Notes under the pieces: generated by a model
Databases searched by the model: none
Seen by the model: only the letters and a program-made list of their open reading frames with translations
Told to the model about the DNA's origin: nothing
DNA from: Echinostoma caproni
Lineage: Eukaryota; Platyhelminthes; Trematoda; Plagiorchiida; Echinostomatidae
Direction of reading: 5' to 3'
Length of the DNA stretch: 64,000 bases
NCBI GenBank assembly: GCA_900618425.1
Contig: UZAN01039530.1
Span: 33,735-97,734 of the forward strand
Shown: piece after piece, positions 49,801-61,777 of the stretch
How positions within the stretch are numbered: the first letter of the stretch is position 1
Layout: each line of letters opens with the position of its first letter
Position numbers and translations under genes: made by a program

Positions 49801-50830
49801 AACATTTTCATCACACTTGATAATCTTCCGACAATTGTTGATGGAATCGTTGGATATGCGAACTCGTGGAATGGACGATTAAATATGTCGGAAGAACGTT
49901 TAAATTACACTTTTGATCTTCGTGGAAACACAAATAATTTGTCGAGCATTCAGTCGCGAAATGAAAACAGTAATATGACAAACCCCGTTTTGTGATTAAG
50001 GGCCGTTTCCATTTCTAATTCGATCATCATTGACGATTACGTGAATGCGTGTTCAGCCCATTGTGATGAACAGGCAAACAATCAACCCAGTCAGTATACA
50101 CAATTGGACACAAAATACTGATTGTCAATTTCGGTAATAACGCCTGACTTTTGTGCTTTACCTTTGTTTGCCGTTTCCACACCAATGGTCCATCAACAAG
50201 TCTAACAATGTAAAAAAGATCACTGGTGTTGCGATTTGTTGATTGGCCACCAGAAGAGACGGTTTGCATGTTGCTGATAAGTAAAATGTGATGATGAAAG
50301 GAAAAACCAATCTGACTGTCCCAGAAAGGAATTGTTCATATCAAGAACGATCTAGACTGAGGAAAATATAGTTCAGTTTTTCCAGATAATTCCTATTAGA
50401 GCATACAAATAGAAAATTTGATTGGTTGCGTGAAGACAGAATTTGCACAATGAAACCGCGCTTTGCCTTGGAGGAATAATGCAGGTGAATGTTAGACTCA
50501 TGTGCTTTCCAACCCAGGCATAACTCAAACATAGTAAAAGCCAACAGTACGCAAACTTTCTCTGATGAATGAAGTGTGAGCCAGTTGGGGCATTTGCGGA
50601 AACCTGCCGCTTGGCCACGGAATAAGGTATCATCCTTTAGTTTCTGTGTTCTTGAACTCAAAGCTCATGTAAGGCATTCATACATTTCTTGATTGCCTGG
50701 TTGTCGTTCACATTTTGACGTCACCTGGTGAAAGTCAAAATCGCATTATCACTCTTTTGAATGATGAAAACAATTACGCAGTGCTGCACTATTCATTTCT
50801 GTAAAAATACCAGTTAGCCTACCCAGGCCT
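49801..50830. other. unannotated stretch
   Basis: Overlapping frames at 50341-50661 and 50373-50633 (minus) and 50027-50269 (minus) are unassigned. No motif recognised. Confidence 0.45.
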
Positions 50831-50835
50831 ACTCA

Positions 50836-51100
50836 GGTGGCGATGGTAATGGTTAAGTTACTATCACCGCCAGGCTTTGCACCCTGTGGTCCGAGGTTTG
50901 AGCCCGTCCACCGCCACCCAACTTAGGTGGTAGCACTCGTTTTTAGTCGTTTGGTTCCACACCGCACCGAACCTATCGGGGCCTTATGTGGTTAGCCACT
51001 CCAAGTCCCGGAGCTTAGGCTGTCGGTTACCATCACTAACAGCAAGTATTCGTGACTGTGGGGTCCACCTCGTCTGCTATTCATCACAAANTAATAAAAA
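50836..51100 (+). repeat. tRNA-derived SINE, copy 1
   Basis: The head (50836-50918) has a perfect 7-bp acceptor (GGTGGCG with CGCCACC), a box A-like TGGTAATGGTTAAGT and a box B-like GGTTTGAGCCC. The body starts at ACCCAACTTAGGTGGTAGCA and contains CCTTATGTGGTTAGCCACTC and GTGACTGTGGGGTCC. It ends CATCACAAA-N-TAATAAAAA (N at 51091). The body and tail match a second copy at 57.0 kb in the same orientation. The gene-free body, the Pol III-type head and the A-rich end define a SINE. Confidence 0.8.
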
Positions 51101-51540
51101 TGCACAAACTGCAGTCGAAAAATGTAAAGAAAAATATGGTTGATATTGGGGATTACGAACTGCTGATGTTGGAAATATCCATCTCTCCAAGATGTTTAGT
51201 TTTTCTTCATTTGATAGCTGATAAATGGAGATAACTGCCCCCCATTCAGACAGCATGAAACAACATAAGTTCCTATTTCTTGCAATGAAAACCGGAAAGA
51301 AAGCAAAGCAATTGTATACGGAGGTAAATACTTCGATCCACTAAGGAAGATAAGTATGAAGAAGTTAATCACCTAGAATACTTAATGAGAAACTTGTGAA
51401 ATAAAGTGCAGCACTGAATTTCCAAAATCTGAGTGAATTACATCAGTGTTACAATGTTACGGTTGTACTACTACCGGAATTAAAATATATTGACGGTAGT
51501 TGTTATAATGCAGCCTAAGTTCGTCCTCCAAAGAGGCATA
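51101..51540. other. unannotated spacer
   Basis: AT-rich spacer between the SINE and the next PLE relic. No gene recognised. Confidence 0.5.
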
Positions 51541-51552
51541 CAACACAGTTGA

Positions 51553-51948
51553 ACTTGTCTTTATCCATCGGTAGGATACCGGCGTCTCCAAATAGACATT
51601 TTGCTTTCACGGTTTGATCAGTTTGTCTGTGGGTACACCGCCACCTATCTGGACCGAACCGAGCCGCGGACCCATTCCAGTGTGGGTCTCTTAACCGGTG
51701 AACGAATGCCGTTCGGGGAATCAAGGCCAAAGTTAACCCCAACGCCACACACTAAACGCATCGTTCACTTGGTAGACACTGAAGAACATGTAACCGAGAA
51801 AAAGGTATTCAAAAATGTTTCTTTACGCGAAAATTCCTATGTTTCTCGTTTGAAGCAGCAACTGCTTTCAAACGATAAAAAACCAGTTGTACGCAGGCAA
51901 ACAGAAGGAAGTATTTGTCATTATTGCTACGTTCTGATTAAAAATTAG
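51553..51948 (+). pseudogene. Penelope-like element, GIY-YIG endonuclease relic
   Basis: The + strand frame reads FDQFVCGYTATYLDRTEPRT, which contains the GIY strand (QFVCGY) and the YIG strand (TATYLDRT, Gly replaced by Asp). GERMPFGESRPKLTP and IVHLVDTEEHVTEKKVFKNV follow, matching the middle segments of PLE nucleases ('SSIARHLVDTxHxV'). The closing helix with Glu is not recognisable after about 51850 and the frame runs to a stop with unrelated sequence. The RT part is missing upstream. The sequence differs enough from the 1.0-kb and 48-kb relics to suggest a separate PLE lineage. An antisense frame over the same DNA is a shadow. Confidence 0.75.
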
Positions 51949-51949
51949 T

Positions 51950-52560
51950 AACTGTAACACAAACAGTTCGTCAAAGTTTATGCTAATATAACTTCCCCTC
52001 ATGGAACTTTTCAAATATACCAAACACTCTGAATATCCGACAAATCTAGCTATCAGCGCGGCTAACGTTCCTTCCTATACAAATCGGCTGTAACTAGAAA
52101 CAACTCAAATTAAATTTGAGGTCTTCATCACAAGAACGTTGTTCAAAATCACGGCAATTTAAATAACTTTACTCAGTTGTTGATTCAAAAATGACCATTT
52201 TTCATTCATTCGGAAATTTAGTGCTTTTCAAAAAGTAGTTTTGAAATTTGGTTTAATGTTTCGCGAACTACTGAAAAAAGAAATTGTCGAAAGTAAACTG
52301 GTCCAATATCTAACAAAAGGTAAATGTTTATTCAATCTGATCAAACCATGTAGGTATACTCGAAACATTGCTCTCACAAGAGTCGCGATAATATGCACAT
52401 TGGTTTGCTTTAGTTATTCTTAATGTGAATTAACTCGCGGAGAGCTAGATTGAAAGAGCTCAGAATCACTTATGCAATGCTATGCATTTGTGCTCTTCTA
52501 TGAGACAATCAGAAGCTCGAAGTGATCCGAATATCCAGATTACTACACATTTTCCCACCA
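51950..52560. other. unannotated spacer
   Basis: No gene or repeat recognised. Confidence 0.5.
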
Positions 52561-52566
52561 AGCACT

Positions 52567-52658
52567 AGCCAAAACCTACAATCCTTCAGCCTTGACCCTT
52601 ATTCCTATAGCCAAAGCCTCCAATGCTTTAGCCATAATCCATAGTCCTTTGGCCTTGG
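52567..52658 (+). repeat. 21-bp tandem repeat, about 4.4 units
   Basis: Four consecutive 21-nt units each begin AGCC (AGCCAAAACCTACAATCCTT, AGCCTTGACCCTTATTCCTA, AGCCAAAGCCTCCAATGCTT, AGCCATAATCCATAGTCCTT; last base omitted here), followed by a partial GGCCTTGG. The units are well diverged, so the array is old. Confidence 0.8.
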
Positions 52659-52659
52659 C

Positions 52660-55035
52660 GGGTGGTCTGACAAAAACTGATGTTTCACAGCGAGCGACCG
52701 GGATTCCGGCGTCAATACTTTGTTTTACTTGCTAGTTGTGCTTGACGTTTCATCTTTCACTGGTCTTTCACCATCTGATATTTTTATCCAAATAGTGCTC
52801 AAGTGATCTAGAAAACCAGGGGACCAATTTTATTTGTGTTTTACCATGAACCGCATCAGATAATCAGATCTTTCAATACATACGCGGGTGATTTGAAATG
52901 ACTGGGCACATTTTGCTTAGAAATTTGGTAGAACTGAGAAACCGTTGTCTTGAAACGGTTGCATTTCAAATAGCCGATGATAAATCTTGCTCATACGTCG
53001 AATTATTCTTCAAAAATGTTTAAATTAACAAACATTGCTTTATTTTTTGTACTGTCAGCGACATTGGTCGTTTTTCACTTTGAGAAATATTCAATAAAAT
53101 TTTACAAGGATAAAAGCTCCTCCAAAAAGAAGAGGGCAGTGTAAATACGGATTTGTTTAAAGTGGTTCATTGAACAGTTCCAACACCCTATGCTTGAATG
53201 TAGTTTTTTTAGCCAGAAAGGGGAATTAAATTCCACTCACGAAAGTGATTTTAAATTTGATAATGCATTCTTATATTTTTCAGTTAGAAATAATTTTTAG
53301 AATCAATTATTTCCTTTTTAGGTTCACCGATTTTATCTTTGGGACATCAAAATCTAAATGTCTTCAAAATATCATCAAATAACGTAGCTTTCCAATAAGA
53401 ATTATATTTATATAGATATATATATTGGTCAGCACAGAATGGTGAAAAACATTTGTCCTATACGCAACTATTTTTGTGTGAATAACTATTCACTCGCATA
53501 GGGTCTTGCAAACCCCACACGGACAGTGTTCGCCCGTGCATTTGATTGGCAGTTGAGCGAAATTCAATCGCTTTCACATAGGACCCAATAAGAAACCGAT
53601 CTGTGTGATGCGATAAGAAGGTTGACAGAGGTGGTGCGATGTCTTTCTGCATTGTCTAACCCGCGCAGCTTGATTCTGTTCACAACTTGGTTGCTCTGAG
53701 ATCGTCATTTATTTGAATTACCTATCTATCTACCGTCTGAGTTAATTTACTGTTTTGTAATGAGAAGATGACTATTACTACCGCCACTACAGCTATAGCT
53801 CACTGTGTATTGGGAACGGTACGCAAAGCACTTATGAATCACACGAACAAAACACGTGATCAAACACGATTGGAATTTACTTTTAAATAATGCGTTTATA
53901 TGATTATTTGACCTCATTTTACGTTTTGTGTTGGATGCTCAAAACCCAATCCATCAGTCCTGGTGAGTGAAACTTTACTTGTAGTACTTCAGTTGATCAT
54001 GTGTCACTGGGAATTTAATGTGCTTATGTGCATGATTGGTCTAACGGACACTTGCTCTTGAATAATTAGGCCATTAAGGGCTTCCTTGACCACGCTGAAC
54101 GTTTTCAAACTTAACACATGGTTGTTAGTATGTTTGGAAACTGAAAGACATACTATGAATTTCTTGCTCGAAATAAGTATTTTGTGAAGGATCACCAAAA
54201 TCAATTATTTTGCTGGTTCACTTTGGTGATTCATTGCATTTGACAACCAAAACTGAAAAATATTTTTTGCTAGGTTATTGAAACCGCTAATTTACGCCCT
54301 GATATTTTGCATTCTTAGTTGAACGAAACCAAACTAATCTCTATCACAGTACTTACGTGACAGTGGTTCAAATGCGGTTCAAATGTACACCAATGATAGT
54401 AGGTAGAACCGTTTGACCACAGATCACGTTCACAATCATCTCACCAGTCTTATGGAATACTGACTTAAGTGTCGTTAAACTTTAATTGCAAATAATTTTG
54501 TTACAACAAGTTAGGTTATACTGGATTCCTCACTGGAAAATAAGTTAGACATTTGACGATTACCAACAGTGTTTGCAACAAGCAGTTGAATCTATCTGCG
54601 CCTTTGTACTGAGTAGTCCGGGTTTTCGGGAAGAATACCAATATTTTTACATTGAATATCTGAGGGTTATAAAAGAGTACGTTTTACAGATGGTTTTCTT
54701 GTTACTTAATCATGAATGTATCGACTGCATGTATTCAGTCATCAGAAATAGCTATAATATGCCAGGAAAACTAAAGGATGAAGCTAAAGTGGTTGATGCA
54801 TGAAAACGCATCTGAAATGTTCTTACAAGTTCTGCAAGAGTCCAAACTTATATAGTATGAGGGATGGTATTGCATACAAAATATTTAGTGTGGTTCGTAA
54901 CCCTCACCATTCGAGTGAAATATACCTTCTTGTTTATTCAAAAACTCAGCGGCAGCTAACTCAGGTGTGCAAGGGGATTATCAATCAATATTTTTCGTGA
55001 ATAATGAAACCAAAGGAGTTGACTGAAACAGAAAG
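52660..55035. other. unannotated stretch
   Basis: The frames at 54573-54803 and 54800-55000 (+) overlap by a few bases just before the PLE terminal repeat. They read plausible but unrecognised peptide and could be a decayed part of a transposon. There is a TA-rich simple repeat at about 53404-53426. Confidence 0.4.
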
Positions 55036-55039
55036 AAAA

Positions 55040-55230
55040 ACACGAGATCCATGGATGGAACGGATCTCACTGAAAAACTTGGGGGTCGTGCTCATGATCA
55101 TTGGGGAAATTAACCTGTCTTAGCTACGACGAATGAAAACCAAAACATAAAGGCGTTGGAGACAACGTTTCGACCCTCTTGGAAGGCCTTTCTCAAGTCA
55201 TTTGATCGATTAATCTCAAGTTACAAGCAA
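55040..55230 (-). repeat. PLE terminal repeat, antisense arm
   Basis: The reverse complement matches the terminal repeat after the 18-kb PLE (18430-18625) over about 185 bp, from GAGATCCATGGATGGAACGG to the hammerhead-like core and beyond. The minus-strand core (55161-55198) reads CTTGAGAAA, GGCC, loop, GGTC, GAAACG with a 4-bp stem II. Confidence 0.8.
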
Positions 55231-55258
55231 TTATCCAATTGATTAATTTATTTATTTA

Positions 55259-55388
55259 TTGCTTGTAACGTGAGAATAACCGATCAAATGACTTGAGAAA
55301 GGCCTTCTAAGAGATTCCAAATGTTGTCAACAACACCTTTGTGTTTTGGTTTTCATTCGTCGTGACTAAGACATGCTAATTTCCTCAC
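55259..55388 (+). repeat. PLE terminal repeat, sense arm
   Basis: The reverse complement of the arm at 55103-55230, with scattered differences. The core at 55291-55328 keeps CTTGAGAAAGGCCTT but the second half has decayed from GGTCGAAACG to ATTCCAAATG. With the antisense arm and a 28-nt AT-rich spacer it makes a palindrome of about 285 bp. Confidence 0.85.
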
Positions 55389-56043
55389 GAAAGAAAACAG
55401 ATCGCAGATAAGCGTGGAAGTGTTCACATGAATGATGTACTTACTTCTGCTCAAAATGTTACTCTGTCATTTCATTCGACAATTGACAGAGTTCACAATC
55501 TATTCAATGGGCGAGTTGTGAAGCGCTCTCTTCTGAAACTTTCTTTGTGGAAAATAATGAAAAAAACGATGAGAAAGAAGAATGCCTTCTAATTGTGAAC
55601 AAACCGGTAATAATTTTCATTCGAACGACCCAACACGATGTACTCAGTTTCGGTGTCACACAAACAAGCACACGCACACCATAACCATAGCGAGCAATGA
55701 TACGCTTGAATGCATCAGCNATACGATCTCATCTCCCGCTGCACGTTGTCGTTACCGTTGCGGTTGTGGTTGTGGTTGTTGTTGTTAACCAGCCTCGTTG
55801 AAGCGTGCAAATATCTCGTGGCAAGTGAAAGTGACCGCGTGCCAAGACGACGACGCCGGGACGACAAGTGCAAGGCGTGATCAAAAAGAAAAGTTCGGAA
55901 CTAGCCCCGAAGCTTCCGTTTCTCCAAATTTGATTAGAATTTATCGGTCTCACATCTTGAGTTATCACACGAGGGGTGAGGGACCGATTATGGTTCAGCT
56001 AAGAATAACCGGTCGATTTGTTTTGGGTGACTGAAAAATGAGT
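55389..56043. other. unannotated, GC-richer stretch with GGTTGT simple repeat
   Basis: A (GGTTGT/GTT)n-type simple repeat lies at about 55746-55786. The frames at 55582-55788 and 55798-56034 (+) are low-complexity or unassigned. This lies where the body of a PLE downstream of the sense terminal repeat would be, but no RT motif is visible. Confidence 0.4.
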
Positions 56044-56534
56044 NNNNNNNNNNNNNNNNNNNNNNNNNNNNNNNNNNNNNNNNNNNNNNNNNNNNNNNNN
56101 NNNNNNNNNNNNNNNNNNNNNNNNNNNNNNNNNNNNNNNNNNNNNNNNNNNNNNNNNNNNNNNNNNNNNNNNNNNNNNNNNNNNNNNNNNNNNNNNNNNN
56201 NNNNNNNNNNNNNNNNNNNNNNNNNNNNNNNNNNNNNNNNNNNNNNNNNNNNNNNNNNNNNNNNNNNNNNNNNNNNNNNNNNNNNNNNNNNNNNNNNNNN
56301 NNNNNNNNNNNNNNNNNNNNNNNNNNNNNNNNNNNNNNNNNNNNNNNNNNNNNNNNNNNNNNNNNNNNNNNNNNNNNNNNNNNNNNNNNNNNNNNNNNNN
56401 NNNNNNNNNNNNNNNNNNNNNNNNNNNNNNNNNNNNNNNNNNNNNNNNNNNNNNNNNNNNNNNNNNNNNNNNNNNNNNNNNNNNNNNNNNNNNNNNNNNN
56501 NNNNNNNNNNNNNNNNNNNNNNNNNNNNNNNNNN
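56044..56534. other. assembly gap (491 N), probably spurious
   Basis: The 36 bp just before the gap (56008-56043, starting ACCGGTCGATTTGTTTTGGG) are repeated exactly just after it (56535-56570). Overlapping contig ends that were not merged would give this pattern. Confidence 0.95.
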
Positions 56535-56570
56535 ACCGGTCGATTTGTTTTGGGTGACTGAAAAATGAGT

Positions 56571-56990
56571 GCTTTCCTTCGTAGATTAGAATTTCAAGGA
56601 TGGCTCGATTTGCGGTTTGATTTTTCTGATGCAAATTTGTCTTTAATATAAAATTGATTTTTTACGAGGTAAGACATATGGTGTCGCATTGGAATTGCAA
56701 AATAATTCTTTAAAAAGTTTACTCTTGTTCACTCTGATACTTCACACGATAAATTTACTTAGGCTGCAATTAAGTGTGTCATATCCAATGAAGAACACTG
56801 GTCTGCAGAAATTCTGATTGGACTAGTTCGAAATCTGACAGAAATCCAAAGAGTAACTCCCTATGAAGATCACCAAGAGTATAAAAATAGTTACAGAGTG
56901 CTCTTTTGTTAGTCTTCATAAATAACAATTCGCGGTGTTTAGGATGAGGTAAACTTGTCAGCATTCCAATTATTGTCTAATTGCCTATAA
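56571..56990. other. unannotated spacer
   Basis: No gene or repeat recognised. Confidence 0.5.
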
Positions 56991-56997
56991 AGCATAC

Positions 56998-57251
56998 TGT
57001 CGCAGTGGTTTAGTCGCTGTCATCGGCGTACTTTGAACCATTTAGTCCGAGTTTCCAGCCCTAACATGGCCACTCAACTCAGGTGGTAGCCAGCTTTGCT
57101 GTTGTCCGATTCAATACCACACCTAAGCTAATGGGGCCTTATGTGGTTCGCCAGTCCAAGTCCCGGGTTACTATCACTGAAAAGTACGTCTTTTTGACTA
57201 TGGGGTCCGTCCCGTCTGCTGTTCATCGCACACTGGTGTGTAATTAAAAAA
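56998..57251 (+). repeat. tRNA-derived SINE, copy 2
   Basis: Same family as 50836-51100. The box A-like CAGTGGTTTAGTCGCTG lies at about 57003 and the box B-like GAGTTTCCAGCCC at about 57049. The body contains ACTCAGGTGGTAGCC, GGGGCCTTATGTGGTTCGCC and CTATGGGGTCCGTCCCGTCT. The tail ends CATCGCAC...TAATTAAAAAA. The head differs more between the two copies than the body does. Confidence 0.8.
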
Positions 57252-57259
57252 GATATTAC

Positions 57260-57615
57260 GTCACTGGAGTAACTGGTCCGCAAAGAATATTGTTGTTTGG
57301 AACTCACACGGAGACATTCGAGTTAGGTGTCCAAACCTGTTTATTTGATGCATATATTCGATTACCAACAATTAAGCGAATGACGAGATAAATTTAGGAC
57401 GTTCGGTTTAGAAAATTCTTTTCCACAGTCACAGTCCACATTCATTAGGCAATACGTATTGTTTTTTCATTAACACCGTGGCTTTCACTTCTTGAGAGAG
57501 TTCATCCATCTCTGCTTATAACTCTCAGTTATATCTTCTTTTAAGGGATTCGTATGTCTCCCTGTTGGTGTAATAAATGGTCTTACTCAATGGGCTTACG
57601 TACACACCGCTTTAA
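57260..57615. other. unannotated spacer
   Basis: No gene or repeat recognised. Confidence 0.5.
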
Positions 57616-57623
57616 TTATCGTT

Positions 57624-57704
57624 TCTGGTGGTCGATCAGCCTAGGTCCATGTCTCTAATCTGCTTTGGATCGTAAGGTCCGTAGTTCGAAGCCCGCTTCC
57701 ACAC
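57624..57704 (+). repeat. tRNA-like sequence with box B, SINE head
   Basis: TGGTCGATCAGCCTAGG resembles box A. GTAGTTCGAAGCCC (57681-57694) is a good box B. GGTCCGTAGTTCGAAGCCCG resembles the SINE head at 50.8 kb (GGTCCGAGGTTTGAGCCCG). The following sequence does not match the SINE body, so it is either a different SINE subfamily or a tRNA pseudogene. Confidence 0.5.
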
Positions 57705-57709
57705 TTAAA

Positions 57710-60700
57710 CTATAGTTATAAACTAAAGCACTCTGGTTACTTTGAAAACCACAGGGGCTCTGTAGGATTTGTCGCTGCACAACACGAAGGTCAGATTGCC
57801 AGGTATAGTGAGCAAACAGTGGAGCTTTATTACTATGAAGTCTAAATCACCCGTGTACCAGCTGTGTACCGCATATTGCTGCGTGATGAAAATATTCTTT
57901 GATTAAAGCATCCCGACGTTCTGCAAAACTAAAAGCCAGGAAGTATAAAGTGAATTTAAATAAATATATTCATACCTCAAAATGCTTTTCGGACCGTGTT
58001 ATATATGGTACTCGAGGAGATAATTGGATTATAAAAGACAACCGCATTCTGAACCTGATTTGAATCCTACGGAATTATCTTTATTTAATTGACTGATTGG
58101 TCAAAACAGAAGACAGGAAATTGTCATTCTGATTGACAGGCAACGGAGACTCAAATTGCCATTTACCGAACATTTTACGAAACACCGAGAAATAAGGGAA
58201 AGTTTTAGGGCAAATTGTCCAACACAAATAGCGATTAAACATACATTACCCGTATTAAGTCCATCGTTGATATGATACAATAAGCACGTCTTGGGTGGCA
58301 TCCACTTGCGTTCTTCTATCACACTTCTCCGTATGACACCACAAAATGTATGCAAACAAAGACGCAGATGAAGAATTCGAATGATTTGAAACGTTTAGAA
58401 CAAAAAATACATTTTACACGACGAAGTTGAACAAAATTTGCAGAATTTGTATGCGCTTCACTTCAAAATGAAGCGTGTCAATATTTGTACACGTTCTGTT
58501 TGTTCATGAGGTTAGGGAGTAAGCACCAAAATCGGAATCAGCCGCTTACATCTGGCCACGACCAAAATACCCCTTTTAGATCAGAAGAATGGCGTTCCTA
58601 TGGACGTCGTATCACGTAATCAGGGATTGTATTATTTGATGATTTGTGTATTTCCGTATCATAAGGCAATGCGTTTCAAAACACAAGATATGGCATTCTA
58701 CAATTAGTAATAAAACGTTCCCCTGATAATGCTCAGGGGCTGATTTTTTGCTCATTGTTTTAGACTGTCTTGATAATACTGGTGAAAAAATGTTTGCTTT
58801 CTGAGACTTCCTTTTATTTGTTCTGTGTGGTCGTCATATAGGTCTTCGCAATGGTTTTACGGTCACGAGCTTCATTAAGTTCAGAAGGTTGAGGTTGGTA
58901 CTAAATCAAATCAACCCTGCTTAGATCAAAGGCAGATCTACAATGACTTGAATTACGCCTTTATCTGATTGTGCTTTACATAGTTTATATAAATGAACTG
59001 GAATTAATTTGCAATACGAGCATGATTCCGGATACTGTGACTGAAGAAACCCTCGAGGTTCTATGTCTCAAAAGAGCCGTACATCTTGTTTTCAAACTTG
59101 GAGCTTATATTATAATCCCAGTAGTTTATATTAGCACATCATTCGGTTCCTATAGCTTTGTATCTCTCATAGATGAATTATTTTCTATATCTGACAAGGG
59201 GTAGTCAGAACAATCGTAAAATTATAAGCAAACCGTCACCATAATACACTACAGAGTAAAAGTAGATGAATTAAACTTACAGTCTGGAAAATGCACAACA
59301 AAGGATGAAACGCTGCCTACTTTGACGCGGTCAGATATCTATTCGGTAATCAACCCCCACCCCTTCTCGTGTGGGAGTTTATGTTCCTGAACCAAGATAC
59401 ACTTTGACTCAATCCCTCATCCAGCGTTTGCGAACAACTGTTGCATCAGTTTAGTCTGTCAAACGTTTCGTAAACTTAAACTTGATTATTCAAGTTTGTG
59501 CTGTTGGCCACTTGACATTTGAAGCAATTGCGTGAGACGTCAGTCCAGTCGAAATCCTCGACTGAAAATGATGGCAGCCGTATTTGGAGGGTGATTTGGC
59601 GGTACGGCTGTTACACCGATCGCATCGGACAGTAGGCATCAAATTCTACTTTGTCTCATAGCCACCAAGTGAGTATTCTATGAACTACTGAAGGCCAGTG
59701 GATTATCCGTATTGAGAATAGTGATAAGCAGTCAGTTGTGTGCATTGATATGTCTAACTATATTTCTTTAACATCTGTCTTGCAGATGAATACTCAACAG
59801 ACGAGCAGTAGATTCATTTAACGAAATTGCTTGCACTTTTCCAAAGTGTAGACTTCGCAAACTTCAAACTGTGCAAAGTAATAACCCATCAAGTTGTGTT
59901 TTGTTATACCGGGTGATTTGAGTAGAAGTTTCAAAGCGTATTTCCTGATTGTTTTTCTTTTGCAATACGGAGAACACAGAAATGCGGATTGCATTTGTTA
60001 GGTTGCTCAGAATCAGTGGATATGCTTGTCCATGCACCAGATAAATTAACAGAAATCGCACTCTGTAATTTTTTTGTTGCACTTTATTTAGAGCATCTAG
60101 ATGTCCGATCAAACCAAGACGTTAATCATGCAGCAGTTAGTTTACTGAAAGGCTGATTTTCGTATTGCTAACCTGAATGATCAGTCAAGTCAATTAAGAC
60201 TACTCCGTACACAGGCACAGTAGTCCATCATCAATTAGCTAATTCACACAGCTCATTGATATGGGTATAAAAACCTTCGAACAAAATCGGAAGGCAGCTA
60301 TCTTTCCTTGAGGCAAGTGATAATCGTCTTACGATTATCTAACAGATACGGAATGGGAAAGATACGGATTGTTGCAACTACGGTCGTGGATGTAGACAGA
60401 AGTTAAAATTTGGATGCAGATAAGCGATTTGACACAGACTCCACTATTTGGCTTTTTAGGTAGCGTGCTCTACCAAGGGTTTTCTGTTACTGAACCTGTC
60501 AAATACATCGAAATGCTTACAAGTGTTAAAATCAGACAGCAGATTTCTGCCGATTGCCGTATTTTGTAACAAATGCTTAGCGACATGACTAGAATAGTGC
60601 AATCATTTGATTCAGTCCAGAGCGCAATGTGGCTGCAGGATAGCCGGTGCGCAGGTATCCGAACCATTACAAATCCGTCTAATAAAGAGGCTTCAGCAAA

Positions 60701-61565
60701 TAGCCAGTTGCTGAAGTCTCTCCTCCTAAAATGACACCTCATATGGTGGAAACATATTCAATTAACTATAATGAGGGAGTTTAGCAAACAACCAATGCCA
60801 CCAGGCAACTTGACAGATTTAGATTTGGAATGCCTCTAAGAACCGACCGTCATTTCAGTTAAATCATACCAGAGGTTCACTTTCTATACCCAACGGAGTA
60901 GAACTAAGTCGACATGATCACTATTCGGTTAAGTAACTAAATAACGGAAGTTTTCGAGAACGATTACTGCCACAGTGTTTGATTATAATTATGCTTATGT
61001 GTAATTAACTGAACGTAATAGGTATGCAAATATGGAGTAACAGAGAGCTCAAATCTGCAAGTCTAAAATAACGCAAACGTTTTTAGGATTACTCTGATGA
61101 CTTGCGGTTCACTACTTCCAGTGGTTGTTTTGCAAAATCAGAAAATTCCATCAGGGAATGAATTGAACACGATCACTGACTTTTAGTTTGGCAGTTCTGT
61201 CTCAGCTACTGGCTCATTTATACCATAAACCAGTTATATCTCCGATTGAAAACAATATCTCTGTTATTTTCCCCTTGAATGAAAAAATAATCTGGAGGGT
61301 TGGAGTGTATTCGCCTCGCATTATTCTGAAATTTCTTTTTCCTGAGTTTCAACTCTACCGTTTATCCGTTACCATCAGAAACTGTGTCTTCGCATTGTAT
61401 TGTATTCTATTGTATTGTAATAACTTCTGCAAGCATGAAGCTCACATTCCAGTTAACAATATACAGTTTGGAGCAAGGGAGAAGATGAGAATAACAATGA
61501 AAAAAGAGATTTAAATTCCAAAACTGTTAACAAATTCTGTGAAAACCTGTTCTTCGTTAACAAGA
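57710..61565. other. unannotated stretch
   Basis: Short frames only. A 9-bp perfect hairpin (CTTCAGCAA at 60691-60699 with TTGCTGAAG at 60708-60716) and a TTGTA/TTCTA pentanucleotide repeat (about 61395-61420) are the only structures noted. Confidence 0.45.
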
Positions 61566-61569
61566 ATAC

Positions 61570-61777
61570 GTGCTAATGAGGGTACTGTGGAGTTACGATA
61601 AATGCTTATTCTAGAGGGAACACAACGATATTGTGATCTACTTGAGGGATGGGAACAACAGGAAGTTAGGTCAGCGTGTAGCAGATATGTGGAGTCGATG
61701 AGAATCTTATGCGTAAACTTTTCACATTAATTCAACTGACGTTCGCATTGGTTAGTTATCAACTCCTTTAGTGGGAT
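61570..61777 (-). mobile_element. 3' untranslated end of CR1/L2-like copy B
   Basis: Shares GTTACGATAAATGCTTATT-type sequence and its position relative to the RT with the 32.1-kb copy, which defines the common 3' end of the family. Identity is patchy. Confidence 0.6.

Noticed and set aside
51515..51748. Minus-strand frame over the 51.6-kb locus
   Set aside because: It is the antisense shadow of the PLE endonuclease relic, whose + strand translation matches the family.
55999..56634. Long open frames around 56.0-56.6 kb
   Set aside because: Same reason: they cross the N run, and the gap itself is probably artificial.
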